Shown: piece by piece, positions 8,150 to 16,607 of the stretch
Layout: the number at the start of each line of letters is the position of its first letter
Position numbering within the stretch: the first letter of the stretch is position 1
NCBI GenBank assembly: GCA_963755435.1
Contig: CAVWJX010000004.1
Coordinates: 124,001-188,000 of the forward strand
Length of the DNA stretch: 64,000 bases
Source of the DNA: AP-15 sp963755435
Lineage (GTDB): Bacteria; Pseudomonadota; Alphaproteobacteria; ATCC43930; CGMCC-115725
Direction of reading: 5' to 3'
Notes under the pieces: model-generated
Databases searched by the model: none
What the model saw: only the letters and a program-made list of their open reading frames with translations
What the model was told of the DNA's origin: nothing
Program-made: the position numbers and the translations under genes

Positions 8150-8459
8150 CTAGGTGATGCGTTCGAATACGCTGTGCTGGCGGCTCGTGGTCAGCGGCCG
8201 GATCTTGGTCGCCCAGTCGCCAAAGCTGCCGGCCTTTTCCCAGGCGGCGCTGTTTAATACATCCGGCGAATTCGAGCTCGTAGATCGTCAGATAGCGCTC
8301 CATGCCGGCGACCGTCGAATGCTCGAGCCGGTAGCGCGCCGCCCCCAGCACCCCCGGCACCTTCGCCAGCGTCGGGAAATGCTCGGTGTCGTAAACCCGG
8401 TTGAACTCGGCCTCGTGCTCGGCCGGAATGTCGAGTTGCACGACAAAGATATGGGACAA
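8150..8459 (-). pseudogene. Frameshifted DUF4286/EthD-like dimeric alpha/beta-barrel protein
   Basis: The N-terminal 67 residues (MSHIFVVQLDIPAEHEAEFN, then KVPGVLGAARYRLEHSTVAG) align closely with the intact neighbour at 8487-8795. After YELEFA the reading frame breaks. If one base is skipped near 8270, translation resumes as VLNSAAWEKAGSFGDW, then RPLTTSRQHSVFERIT and a TAG stop at 8150, exactly matching the end of the neighbour. The gene is 310 bp against 309 bp for its paralogue, so a single inserted base explains everything. It is either a recent pseudogene or a sequencing error. If read correctly it would be a second copy of the same small enzyme or chaperone. Confidence 0.8.
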
Positions 8460-8486
8460 ATCAGCTCCTCCCTTTGGGGCGCCGGC

Positions 8487-8795
8487 TCAGGCGATTTTGC
8501 GAAAGACGCTGTGCTGGCGGTTGGTGGTGTGCGGGCGGATCTTGGGCTTCCATTCGCCGAGATCGGAGGCTTCGGTCCAGGCTTGGCTGTTGATCACCTC
8601 GGCATTGTCGCATTCATAAACCGCCAGATAGCGCGGCATCGTCGACACCGTCGAATGGTCGAGGCGGTAGCGGGTGCAGGAGCGAACCCCCGGAACCTTG
8701 AGGATCGTCGGCACGTGGTCCTCGTCATAGATGCGATTGAACTCGGCCTCGAGCGCGGCCGGGATATCCATCTGCACGACATAGATGTAAGACAT
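8487..8795 (-). CDS. DUF4286/EthD-like small dimeric alpha/beta-barrel protein
   Basis: This 102-residue protein starts MSYIYVVQMDIPAALEAEFN and continues with YDEDHVPTILKVPG and YRLDHSTVSTMPRYLAVYEC, the pattern of ferredoxin-like dimeric barrels of the EthD/DUF4286 group (strand, acidic helix with NRIYDEDH, PGV, strand). Such proteins bind or oxidise small hydrophobic compounds, often in degradation gene clusters; the exact role is unknown. The start at 8795 matches that of its tandem copy at 8150-8459 and discards an unrelated-looking upstream extension. The pair is about 60% identical by eye, so they arose by tandem duplication. Confidence 0.75.
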   Translation of the reverse strand: MSYIYVVQMDIPAALEAEFNRIYDEDHVPTILKVPGVRSCTRYRLDHSTVSTMPRYLAVYECDNAEVINSQAWTEASDLGEWKPKIRPHTTNRQHSVFRKIA

Positions 8796-9060
8796 TGCTG
8801 CTCGCCTCGGTTCGCGGGACCGCGAGCTTAGGGCAAACCGCCTTTCGTGCCGATAGGTTTCGCCATACAAAGCCCGCGCCGAGCCCGGCCGGCCGATCCG
8901 GCTCGACCTTGAAATAGTTAACGCCGCGACCATTTCGAGGTTTACCGGGCAGCCTTCGGCTTACCATCAGATCCGGCCGGTCTTATGGCCGGTCGCGTCG
9001 GCAGCCGACACGCAAGCGCGCCCGAAAAACAACACCGACGCCGCGACCCGAGGAGCAGCA

Positions 9061-9780
9061 ATGTCAAAAATTCCGCAGGGCGAGTGGAACGCCATTGCGG
9101 CACGCTATCAAAACGGCGAGTTGATCAGCAAGATTGCGCGGAGCTATAACTGTACTCCGCCAGCCATCCATTACATTTTGAAGCGGTCCGGCGGAAGGCT
9201 GCCCGAAGCCGCCGCGCTGGCGCCGGCGGGACCAGCGGCAACGATGGCGATCGGGGTGCGCGCCGCTCCCTTCGAGCGGATCGCAGCGGCACCGCCAGCG
9301 GACAATTCCGGGCGCATGACGCTGTCATCCGGCTCGTCCGGGCTGGTCCGGGCGAGCGCCACCGCCGCCGCGCCGCCCGGCCGCCCGATCGCGCCTCACC
9401 AGCCGATTGTGCCTCACCAGCCGATTGTGCCTCACCAGCCGATTGTGCCGGGCCAGCCTGTTGGCGAGCGCCGTTCCGGCCAACCCGAGCACAATACCGT
9501 GCCGCCCGCGGCGACGCCGGGCCTCGACGGCGAATTGCACAACCGCGCCGAAGCCGCGATAGCGACCTTCCGGTCGAGCTTTGACGCGGCCTTGGTCGAG
9601 GGCTCGCCACTGGTCCGCGAGCGCCTGCGCCAGGCAGCTTCCGATCTGATGCGGGTGGCGGCGCGAACCACGATGGTGCTCGATCGCGTGAATGCCGGCC
9701 CCCAACGATCGGGACGGCTGCAAAACTATCCGCGCTCGGCGCACGGCCCCGACGATTTCGGCCGGCCCGAGCCCGCCTGA
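9061..9780 (+). CDS. N-terminal HTH-like protein with Pro-rich repeat linker
   Basis: This 239-residue protein begins MSKIPQGEWNAIAARYQNGE, then KIARSYNCTPPAIHYILKRS, which looks like a helix-turn-helix of the resolvase/transposase type used in small DNA-binding proteins. A long Ala/Pro-rich linker follows, containing four near-perfect hexapeptide units of the form (A/V)PHQPI around residues 111-134. The C-terminal third (LHNRAEAAIATFRSSFDAAL, then LRQAASDLMRVAARTTMVLD) is predicted alpha-helical. I do not recognise a named family. DNA binding is an inference from the N-terminus. It is transcribed away from its neighbours and preceded by GGAGCAGCA before the ATG. Confidence 0.7.
   Translation: MSKIPQGEWNAIAARYQNGELISKIARSYNCTPPAIHYILKRSGGRLPEAAALAPAGPAATMAIGVRAAPFERIAAAPPADNSGRMTLSSGSSGLVRASATAAAPPGRPIAPHQPIVPHQPIVPHQPIVPGQPVGERRSGQPEHNTVPPAATPGLDGELHNRAEAAIATFRSSFDAALVEGSPLVRERLRQAASDLMRVAARTTMVLDRVNAGPQRSGRLQNYPRSAHGPDDFGRPEPA
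9391..9462 (+). repeat. 18-bp tandem repeat (four units) inside a coding gene
   Basis: The unit GTGCCTCACCAGCCGATT is repeated head-to-tail; the first copy begins GCG and the last is diverged (GTGCCGGGCCAGCCTGTT). Each unit encodes (A/V)PHQPI in the Pro-rich linker of the protein at 9061-9780. The copies are nearly identical, so copy number may vary between strains by slippage. Confidence 0.85.
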
Positions 9781-9835
9781 TCCGAACCGTTCCCGATCGC
9801 GATTGGGCCGTCGTCTCGGCGAGTAGGCCGGAGCG

Positions 9836-10730
9836 CTAGACTGGACGGGTGCCCTTGAGCTGGGTGCGGTGCATCAGCCGGCGGCTCGCTGGGTCGAAAG
9901 CGTCGCGGCGGTGCATCGCGCAGCGGTTGTCCCACCAGATAAGGTCGCCGGCCCCGCCAGTCCTGCCGCCAGGTGAATTTCTCCTGGGTCGCTTGCGACC
10001 ACAACTCGTCAAGTAACGCCTCGCTCTCTTCGACCGACATCCCGAGGACGTAGGCGTTGATCCGGCGGCCGAGAAACAGCGCCTCCTTGCCGGTTTCTGG
10101 ATGGGTGCGCACCACCGGCTGATGCGCCCCCGGCACTTGGCTCGGATCGACGACACTTTCGAAGCCCTTATGCGCCTTGCCGCCGCTCGAATGGGTCGCG
10201 GCATGGATCATCGTCAAGCCGTCGATCTGCCGCCTAGTCGCCTGCGGCAAGGTGTCAAAGGCCGAGTACATGTTGAGGAAATAGGTCGAGCCGCCAGCGC
10301 TCTGCGGCGGCACCTCGAGCGAGCGCAACAGGCTCGCCGCCGGCGGCACATCGACGAACGACGAATCGGTATGCCAAAACGCCTCGCCGTCGCCGAGCCC
10401 GCCGATCGCCCTGCCGTCCTCGATGATGTTCGAGATGACCGAGATTTCCGGCGGGATTTCCTTTCGCCGGCCCGAAGTCTGGGTTTCGACCCCGTATTGC
10501 TTCGCGATCAGCGCCGCGGGATTGAATTCGAGCGTGCCGAATTGGCGGGTGAACGCCATGTGCTGCTCGTCAGTCAGCGGCTGGTCGCGAAAGCGCAAGA
10601 CGAGATGTTCGAGCCACGCCGAGCGGATCGCGTCGCGATCCTCGGCGGCAAGCGGTTCACAGATGTCGACGCCGCGAATCCCGGCGCCGAGCCCGGCTTC
10701 GAACGGGACAACTTCGATGCTCATGACCAT
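9836..10730 (-). pseudogene. TauD/TfdA-family 2-oxoglutarate dioxygenase, one-base frameshift near the C-terminus
   Basis: Fe(II)/2-oxoglutarate dioxygenase related to TauD/TfdA. The first 258 residues are normal, with the metal motif WHTDSSF (H-x-D) and the segment PVVRTHPETGKEALFLGRR. At 9952-9955 a run of four C (four G on the coding strand) shifts the frame. With one base removed the protein continues AGDLIWWDNRCAMHR, then RRLMHRTQLKGTRPV and a stop at 9836. This restores the second metal His (CAMHR) and the 2-oxoglutarate Arg. Read as given, the enzyme loses both. The gene starts in TAATG, overlapping the stop of the upstream TauD gene by one base. A sequencing error in the G run is at least as likely as true inactivation. 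Confidence 0.85.
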
Positions 10731-11584
10731 TACTCCGCCGCTTCCAAGGCTTCGGCGCCGAAATCGTTGATCGACACCCGCCAGTGGATGCGGTCCTCCT
10801 CGGGCGGATAGTCGCCGGCGGCCCGGTGATACGAGCAGCGATTGTCCCAGATCACGATGTCGCCTTTGCGCCAGACATGGTGGTATTCGGCGTCGGGGAC
10901 GATCATCCGCTGCTTCAATTCGGCAATCAGCGCGTTGCTTTCGCTTTCCTCGACCCCGACCAGATCGCAGATCTTGCCCGGATCGAAATAGAGTGAGCGG
11001 CGCCCGGTCTCGGGATGCGTACGAATGATCGGGTGAAACACCGGGGTCCAGTCCTGGTCCTCCGGGTTCAGGAGCCGCGATTTGCCGCGCTTGCCGCCAT
11101 ACGAAAACGCGCCGACCACCCCGTCGAGCCGGTCCTTGAGGTGCTGCGGCAATGCGTCATAGGCGGCATAGGCATTGGCGAACAAAGTGTTGCCGCCGCG
11201 GCTCGGCACCGCCAGCGCGTAAAGCTGGGTCGCCTTGAACGGCGCTTGGTTGTAGGCACCGTCGGTGTGCCAGCCCTCGGCGCCGCGGCGGTAGATTTCG
11301 TCGCGCAACTTGCCCTCGGCATCGAACTTGCCGACCCCCAGCATCGTGATCTTCGGATGATCGGGATGGCGCGTCGATTTCGACGGATGCGGCGTCACCG
11401 GCCCGAACCGCTCGCTATAGCGGATGAAGTCGGGGATCGTCAGGTCCTGGTCGCGCACCACCATGACGTTGTGGTCGAGCCAGGCCTGATAGATTGGCGC
11501 GAACCCTCGATCGTCCAGGGTCTTGACGTCGACCCCGGTCACCTCGACGCCGATCTGCGGCCCCATGCGGCGGATTTCGACCAT
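10730..11584 (-). CDS. TauD/TfdA-family Fe(II)/2-oxoglutarate-dependent dioxygenase
   Basis: This enzyme would couple oxidative decarboxylation of 2-oxoglutarate to hydroxylation of a substrate such as a sulfonate or aryloxyalkanoate. Seen: the N-terminal IGVEVTGVDVKTL, FSERFG-like SERFGPVTPHP, the Fe motif GWHTDGAY (H-x-D), PIIRTHPETGRRSLYFDPG, and the second Fe His with the cosubstrate Arg in WDNRCSYHRA and RIHWRVSIN. I start it at 11584 (MVEIRRMGPQIG), where GGGAGGAG lies 8 bases upstream, instead of the longer frame. That gives 284 residues, the normal size. It is followed at once by a second TauD gene (TAATG overlap). The substrate is unknown. Confidence 0.92.
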   Translation of the reverse strand: MVEIRRMGPQIGVEVTGVDVKTLDDRGFAPIYQAWLDHNVMVVRDQDLTIPDFIRYSERFGPVTPHPSKSTRHPDHPKITMLGVGKFDAEGKLRDEIYRRGAEGWHTDGAYNQAPFKATQLYALAVPSRGGNTLFANAYAAYDALPQHLKDRLDGVVGAFSYGGKRGKSRLLNPEDQDWTPVFHPIIRTHPETGRRSLYFDPGKICDLVGVEESESNALIAELKQRMIVPDAEYHHVWRKGDIVIWDNRCSYHRAAGDYPPEEDRIHWRVSINDFGAEALEAAE

Positions 11585-11708
11585 CGGCTGCTCCTCCCGA
11601 ATTCGCCGCCGAGATTCCGCCCGTGCTTCGCCGGGCGTCAACCCGAGATTGTCGATGGTTGCCATGCGCCGGAGCGGCTAATCTCGGCATCGGATTGGGG
11701 AGGAAATC

Positions 11709-12641
11709 ATGAAGCTGGTGATGTTCGAAACGAGCGCGCCGGGCGGCCTGGTGCCGGGGCTACTGACCCCGCGCGGGGTGGTCAGCCTCGCCGACATCGT
11801 CGAGCGCGGCCACACGCCGCAACTGACGATGCAGAATTTGATCGACGGGTTCGAGCGGCTGCGGCCGGCGCTGGAGCGGCTCGCGGCCGAGGGCGCGGCA
11901 TTGCCGCTCGACCAGGTGCGATTGCGGGCGCCGTTGCCGCGGCCGGGCAAGATCCTGTGCTGCATCGCCAATTACTGGGAGCATGCGCAGCGCGAGGCGC
12001 GGCCGTTGAACATGTTCCTCAAAAACCCGGAGGCGGTGGTCGGGCCGGGCGACACGATCCGCCTGCCCGAGATGACCGAGCCCTGGATCTTTATGCACGA
12101 GGCCGAGCTGGCCTTGGTCATCAAGGGCCCGGCAAAGCAGGTCCGACAGGCGGATTGGCGCAAGGCCGTCTTCGGCTATACCGGGCTGATCGACGTGTCG
12201 GCGCGCGGCGAAGGGCGGCGCACCTGGAAGGCCGGCAGTTGGCTCGGCAAATCATTCGACAGCTTTGCGCCCGTTGGCCCGTGCATCACCACCGCTGACG
12301 AGATCCCCGAGCCCAACAATGTGGTCGTGCGCTTCTGGAACGACGGCCAGTTGCGCCACCATTACAACACCGACGACATGGAGCACCGGGTGCCGGAACT
12401 GGTCGAGTTCGCCTCGACGGTGATGACCTTGAACAGCGGCGACTTGATCGCTTGCGGCACCAATCACGAGGGGCTGGGCGCCTTGCAGGACGGCGAGACC
12501 GTCGAAATCGAGATCGAGCATATCGGCCGGATGGCGCTGAACGTCGTCGACCCGCTGAAACGGACCTGGGAGCGCGGCGTCTACATGGGCGCCGATTCGA
12601 CCAACCCCGAAGCCGTCAAGCGCCACCGGCCGCAAGACTGA
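11709..12641 (+). CDS. Fumarylacetoacetate hydrolase (FAH) family protein
   Basis: This 310-residue protein carries the complete FAH C-terminal fold: KILCCIANYWEHA, WIFMHEAELALVIKGPAK with the E-x-E metal pair, GYTGLIDVSARGE, the GKSFDSFAPVGPCI segment, and the C-terminal FASTVMTLNSGDLIACGT plus DGETVEIEIEHIG. Enzymes of this family hydrolyse or decarboxylate 1,3-diketo acids and 2-hydroxydienoates produced by aromatic ring cleavage, using Mg2+ or Mn2+. It is divergent from the TauD pair (about 125 bp gap), which makes a shared control region likely. GGGGAGGAAATC precedes the ATG. The specific substrate is not apparent. Confidence 0.9.
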   Translation: MKLVMFETSAPGGLVPGLLTPRGVVSLADIVERGHTPQLTMQNLIDGFERLRPALERLAAEGAALPLDQVRLRAPLPRPGKILCCIANYWEHAQREARPLNMFLKNPEAVVGPGDTIRLPEMTEPWIFMHEAELALVIKGPAKQVRQADWRKAVFGYTGLIDVSARGEGRRTWKAGSWLGKSFDSFAPVGPCITTADEIPEPNNVVVRFWNDGQLRHHYNTDDMEHRVPELVEFASTVMTLNSGDLIACGTNHEGLGALQDGETVEIEIEHIGRMALNVVDPLKRTWERGVYMGADSTNPEAVKRHRPQD

Positions 12642-12725
12642 GCCGCGCCCTCGCGCGTTGAGCGGAGGCGGCGGGAACCCGGCGGCGAGCGGGTCTGTTT
12701 CCGGTTCATCGGCGGCTCACTGGAG

Positions 12726-13121
12726 ATGAGCAAGATGAACTATACGACGAATGTCGGCGAACGCGGCTTTGCCACCGAGGAAACCCCTCGCCTGATCGCC
12801 TCGGACAAGGTCGAGGGGACCGCGGTGTTCGACCGCGACGGCAACCATCTCGGCCGAATCCATCATCTTATGGTCGACAAATACAGCGGTCAGGTCGCCT
12901 ATGCGATCGCCTCGTTCGGCGGCTTTTTCGGCATCGGCGAAAACTGGGTCCCGCTGCCCTGGAAGGCACTTAGCTACCAGACCCAAGTTGCCGGCTACGT
13001 TGTCGATGTCGATCGCCCGAAACTCGAGCAGGCCCCGCGCTACGCATCCACCAACGACCCGGACTGGTCGGACCGCGCCTACACCAACGAAATCGAGAAA
13101 TACTGGTTTCCGGGCCTCTGA
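12726..13121 (+). CDS. PRC-barrel domain protein
   Basis: This 131-residue protein has a PRC-barrel core: LIASDKVEGTAVFDRDGNHL then GRIHHLMVDKYSGQVAYAIA followed by GGFFGIGENWVPLPW, all standard for the stand-alone PRC-barrel proteins frequent in Rhizobiales. These are soluble beta-barrel proteins related to the photosynthetic reaction-centre H subunit and RimM; in non-phototrophs their role is unclear, often linked to stress. The C-terminus (SDRAYTNEIEKYWFPGL) is also typical. ATG at 12735 is an alternative start. No operon link is evident. Confidence 0.88.
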   Translation: MSKMNYTTNVGERGFATEETPRLIASDKVEGTAVFDRDGNHLGRIHHLMVDKYSGQVAYAIASFGGFFGIGENWVPLPWKALSYQTQVAGYVVDVDRPKLEQAPRYASTNDPDWSDRAYTNEIEKYWFPGL

Positions 13122-13183
13122 GCCGCTCAAATTCTTCGGCGGTTCACCGCCGCTGAGGCGCCGACGCACGCCTCTGCTCTTGC

Positions 13184-13273
13184 TCGTCATCACCGGGCTC
13201 GTCCCGGTGATCCACGCCCTTCCTGCGCCCGCCACTGGGCACGGGGATGACCGGAACAAGTCCGGCCATGACG
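13184..13273. repeat. Dispersed intergenic palindromic element
   Basis: A composite inverted repeat. The left half contains arms ATCACCGGG and CCCGGTGAT with a CTCGT loop. The right half ends with GTCCGGCCATGAC, the inverse of the GTCAT start of the left half. A close relative lies at 37875-37953, and remnants are seen near 35.7 kb. This fits the short palindromic intergenic repeats known to be abundant in Bradyrhizobium and relatives. It may form a hairpin in the RNA after the PRC-barrel gene. Confidence 0.75.
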
Positions 13274-13286
13274 GCTTTGGTTTCCG

Positions 13287-13607
13287 TTATCGCTTCAGAT
13301 ATATCGCGTCGTCTTCGATCCGCACCTGATAGACCGGCACCGAGCTCGAAACCGGTCCGTCGACCAGTTCGCCAGTGCGGATGTCGAATTGCGCGAAATG
13401 CAGCGGGCATTCGATCAGGCAGCCGTCGAGCCGGCCGCGCGACAGCGGCGCGTTCCGATGGCCGCAAACGTCGCGCAGCGCATAGAAGCGGCCGGCGACA
13501 TTGGCGAGTACGACCCGTTCTCGTTCGACCGCGACGAACTTCATTTCGCCCGGCGCGAGATCGCTCGCTCGGGCCACGGCGATAAAGCCTTCTTCGATTG
13601 CGCTCAT
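13287..13607 (-). CDS. Rieske [2Fe-2S] ferredoxin
   Basis: This 106-residue soluble protein has both Rieske ligand boxes: C-x-H in DVCGHRNAPL and C-x2-H in IECPLHFAQFD, separated by 17 residues, followed by GELVDGPVSSSVPVYQVRIE. These features define the ferredoxins that pass electrons to Rieske oxygenases (BphF/NdoB type) or related enzymes. It could feed the dioxygenase at 1874-3127 or an oxygenase elsewhere (inference). The neighbouring amidohydrolase gene lies upstream on the same strand, 87 bp away. Confidence 0.92.
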   Translation of the reverse strand: MSAIEEGFIAVARASDLAPGEMKFVAVERERVVLANVAGRFYALRDVCGHRNAPLSRGRLDGCLIECPLHFAQFDIRTGELVDGPVSSSVPVYQVRIEDDAIYLKR

Positions 13608-13694
13608 GGCCGATGCGGGACCGCGCAGCTCCCCCTCGCCGGATGCGGCGGAAGGGAAGCAGCGCGCGATTTCTGCAGCCGAGGGGCGGTGCGG

Positions 13695-14840
13695 TCAGTT
13701 CAATTCGAAACCGAACATCTTGGCCGCGTTCTCGGAGGTGATCTTGCGCAGATCGGCCTCCGGCACACCGTCGAACATCCGCGACAGGAATTGCTGCGAG
13801 CGCGGGAAGGTCGCCTCCGCATGCGGGTAGTCGCTGCCCCACAGCATGTTCTCGACCCCGATATAGTCGCGCAATTTGACGCCGATCTCATCCTCCATGA
13901 ACTCGACGAACATATTGCGCTTCCAATAGTCGCTCGGCATCAAACCCTCTTTCGACCGCCAGCCTTTGGTGAAGACCGGGCGCTCGACATAGGTGAAGTC
14001 CATCTGCTTCAGCCAATGCGGGATCCACGACGCCTCATGCTCGACCGAACCGATCTTGAGGCCCGGGAATTCGTCGAACACGCCGGCGAACAGCATTGAG
14101 CCGAGGGCGTAGCGCACCCAGTAATCGGTGGTCGAGCGGCCGGCGCCGGTCATTTGCGTGACGTCGGTGGTGAACTCGTTCGCCGGGACGCCGTCGCGCG
14201 GGGTCGCGATGTGCATCAGGAGCGGGTGCTTGAGCTCCTGCGCCACCGCCCACAGCCGGTTATAGACCGGGCTGCTGTAGGGCTTGTCCGGATGCGGCGC
14301 CACCGGGATGAACGAGCCAACCAGGCCCTTCGCGGCGCAGCGCTCGAGTTCCTTGGCGGCGATGTCGGGATCGTCGACATTGAGCATCGCGATGCCCTTC
14401 AGCCGGCGCGGATGCGGCTTGCAGAAATCGGCGATCCAGTCGTTGTAGACGCGGCAGATCTCAGTCAGCAGCTGGCCATCCGGAATGCGGTACCAGAACA
14501 AGCCCTGGCTCGGCTGCAACACCGACCCCCAGATCCCGTCCTCCTCGTTTTCGGCGATCATCGCGTCGGCGTCGTAGGCGCCCTTGCGGACATCTTCCCA
14601 GAGGCCGAGAAAATCGATCTGCGAGGGGTCCTCGAAGCGCTGCCCGGCCTGCATCACCGCGCCGAGGGTCCCGACCTGCATGCCGTTCAGCATCCAGGCG
14701 TCATAGTCGCGGCCGGTCGGGGTCTTGCGCCGTTCCATCTTTGGCGCGCGATCGCGGAATTTGGGCTCGATCCGGGCCGTGTACATGTCCGGCGGCTCGA
14801 CGATGTGGGAATCCGCCGAGATCAGCTTGTACGCCGCCAT
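13695..14840 (-). CDS. Amidohydrolase-2 family (ACMSD-like) protein
   Basis: This 381-residue TIM-barrel protein belongs to the metal-dependent amidohydrolase-2 group. Metal site landmarks are SADSHIVEPPDMY (an S-H variant of the usual H-x-H), LLMHIATPRDG, GSVEHEASWIPHWL and the distal Asp in LWGSDYPHAEATFP. Relatives are decarboxylases or hydrolases that act on aromatic acid intermediates, such as ACMSD and 5-carboxyvanillate decarboxylase. The start at 14840 is chosen for its AAGGAGG seven bases upstream; a longer frame exists. With the Rieske ferredoxin next to it, a role in aromatic breakdown is likely but the substrate is unknown. Confidence 0.88.
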   Translation of the reverse strand: MAAYKLISADSHIVEPPDMYTARIEPKFRDRAPKMERRKTPTGRDYDAWMLNGMQVGTLGAVMQAGQRFEDPSQIDFLGLWEDVRKGAYDADAMIAENEEDGIWGSVLQPSQGLFWYRIPDGQLLTEICRVYNDWIADFCKPHPRRLKGIAMLNVDDPDIAAKELERCAAKGLVGSFIPVAPHPDKPYSSPVYNRLWAVAQELKHPLLMHIATPRDGVPANEFTTDVTQMTGAGRSTTDYWVRYALGSMLFAGVFDEFPGLKIGSVEHEASWIPHWLKQMDFTYVERPVFTKGWRSKEGLMPSDYWKRNMFVEFMEDEIGVKLRDYIGVENMLWGSDYPHAEATFPRSQQFLSRMFDGVPEADLRKITSENAAKMFGFELN

Positions 14841-15089
14841 TTGGGCCTCCTTCGCTGCTGCCTGTTCGCTCTGCCCTGTCCCCGAAACAGCCTTCACGGC
14901 CCATTTCGGCATGTCGAACGGTATTCCGCGGCGCAGAAACAAGTCAAGCGATCAGCCAGCCGGGCCACGCGCGACCCGTCTCCCAAAGCGCCGGTTGCGC
15001 GATTTCGGCAGAGCAGCTACCCGTCGGGGCGAAGCGTTTGGCGCGGTTTGGCGCTCGACCCGCGCTGCGCTTTATAGCAGCATCGGCGG

Positions 15090-16307
15090 ATGCTCAAATT
15101 TCCGGCACTCGGTCGCGACACACGGGTCAATGCGCTGCTCGGCGCCGGCCATTTCCTGTCGCATTACTACCAGCTGTGCCTGCCGCCGATGTTCGTCGCC
15201 TGGCAGAAGGCCTTCGATGTGTCGTTTGCCGAACTCGGCCTGGCGATGGCGGTGATGTCGGCCTCCGCCGCCCTCTTGCAGACGCCGATGGGATTTCTCG
15301 TCGACCGCTACGGCGCCCGCCCGTTCCTGGTCGGCGGCACCCTGACCATGGCGCTTTCGGTGTCGGCGATGGGGTTCGCCACTGCGTATTGGCAGATCGT
15401 GGTCTTGGCGCTGTTTTCGGGGGCCGGCAACTCGGTCATCCACCCGGCCGATTATTCGATTCTCAGCGGGTCGATCGCCGAGGGCAAGCTCGGCCGCTCG
15501 TTCGCCTTCCACACCTTTGTCGGCAATATCGGCTTTGCGGTGGCGCCGCCGGCCACCGCCGCGCTGAGCCTGTTATTCGGCTGGCGCGCGGCGTTGACCC
15601 TGGTCGGGCTCTTGGGCGTGCCGGTGGTGCTGACGATCCTGTGGCAGAGCCGGCTGCTGACCGATCAGCGCCGCGAGCGATCGGCGCGGGCCGAACCGGC
15701 GATCTCCGGGGCGCGCCTGTTGCTCGGCCGCTCGGTCTTCATGTTCTTCGCCTTTTTTATGGTGTCGTCGATGGCCGGCGCCGGCATCCAGTCCTGGCTG
15801 ATCACGGTGCTGCACCGCGCCCACGGGATACCGGTCGCGGCGGCGTCGACGGCGTTGACCGGCTGGATGGTCGGAGTGATCTGCGGCGTCCTCGTGGGCG
15901 GCTGGCTCGCCGACCGCAGCGACCGCCACCTGTTTTTTGTCGTGATCCTGACCACCGGATCGGCGGCGGTGCTGTTGCTGGTCGGGCTCGTGCCGCTGGC
16001 CCAGCTGGCGACGGTCGGCGTGCTGTTTGCCGGCGGGCTGATGGCCGGGACCAGCCGCACCCCGCGCGACGTGATGGTCAAGGATGCCGCCCCGCCCGGC
16101 CAGATCGGCAAGGTGTTCGGTTTTGTCAGCTCGGGCATGTCGCTGGGTGGCGCCATCATGCCGGTGCTCTACGGCATGATCATCGATGCCGGCCGGCCCC
16201 GGCTGGTGCTGGTCGTGGTCGCCTCGCTGCTGATGACGAGCCTCCTTTGCGCCGCCGGCGCACGGGTGCGCTTCCGCCGCCCGATGGTCCCGGCCGCCGC
16301 CGAATAG
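15090..16307 (+). CDS. MFS transporter
   Basis: This 405-residue, strongly hydrophobic protein has about 12 membrane segments and the MFS motif A after helix 2 (GFLVDRYGARPFLVGG), with a second copy-like GGWLADRSDRHLFF after helix 8. The central cytoplasmic loop is short and basic (TDQRRERSARAEP). Substrate cannot be predicted. Because it is divergent from the amidohydrolase gene in a catabolic array, uptake of an aromatic or organic acid is a reasonable guess. No clear ribosome-binding site precedes this ATG. Confidence 0.9.
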   Translation: MLKFPALGRDTRVNALLGAGHFLSHYYQLCLPPMFVAWQKAFDVSFAELGLAMAVMSASAALLQTPMGFLVDRYGARPFLVGGTLTMALSVSAMGFATAYWQIVVLALFSGAGNSVIHPADYSILSGSIAEGKLGRSFAFHTFVGNIGFAVAPPATAALSLLFGWRAALTLVGLLGVPVVLTILWQSRLLTDQRRERSARAEPAISGARLLLGRSVFMFFAFFMVSSMAGAGIQSWLITVLHRAHGIPVAAASTALTGWMVGVICGVLVGGWLADRSDRHLFFVVILTTGSAAVLLLVGLVPLAQLATVGVLFAGGLMAGTSRTPRDVMVKDAAPPGQIGKVFGFVSSGMSLGGAIMPVLYGMIIDAGRPRLVLVVVASLLMTSLLCAAGARVRFRRPMVPAAAE

Positions 16308-16591
16308 CAGAGGCGGCATCTCCTCGGCGGGCGCGCCATGCGCCTTGGTTTCGAATGCGCGTGACGGATCCCTTTACAAGAATGAGTCGCTGCCGGCGCT
16401 GACCGTTGTACTCAATTATCTCTAAGCATCTGAAAAAGCTGTATTGGGCGACCCGGGAAAGCAAATCCTCGACATCCTCGCCGCCGCGGGCAGACAGAAA
16501 GCGTCGGCGATATTTACATCTCTAAGGATGTTTCCCGGAAGATTAACCACCTTAAAATGATTTATTGAACTTTCACAGTTGTATCTTGGGA
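16308..16591. other. Intergenic region upstream of the PEP-CTERM gene
   Basis: This stretch has lower GC than its surroundings and no credible gene. It lies upstream of the sigma-54-like site, where enhancer-binding sites for an activator would be expected. Two copies of the short string tctctaag (around 16418 and 16520) are the only repeat I noticed, and they may be chance. Confidence 0.3.
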
Positions 16592-16607
16592 CGGCATAAC
16601 TATTGCA
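16592..16607 (+). promoter_or_regulatory. Candidate sigma-54 (-24/-12) promoter for the PEP-CTERM gene
   Basis: The string cGGcataactatTGCa has the invariant GG and GC exactly 10 bases apart, with CGGCAT against the consensus TGGCAC and a perfect TTGCA at -12. The start of transcription would be near 16618, giving a leader of about 70 bases. In several exosortase-containing bacteria, PEP-CTERM genes are under RpoN with the PrsK/PrsR pair, which supports the call. Confidence 0.55.
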
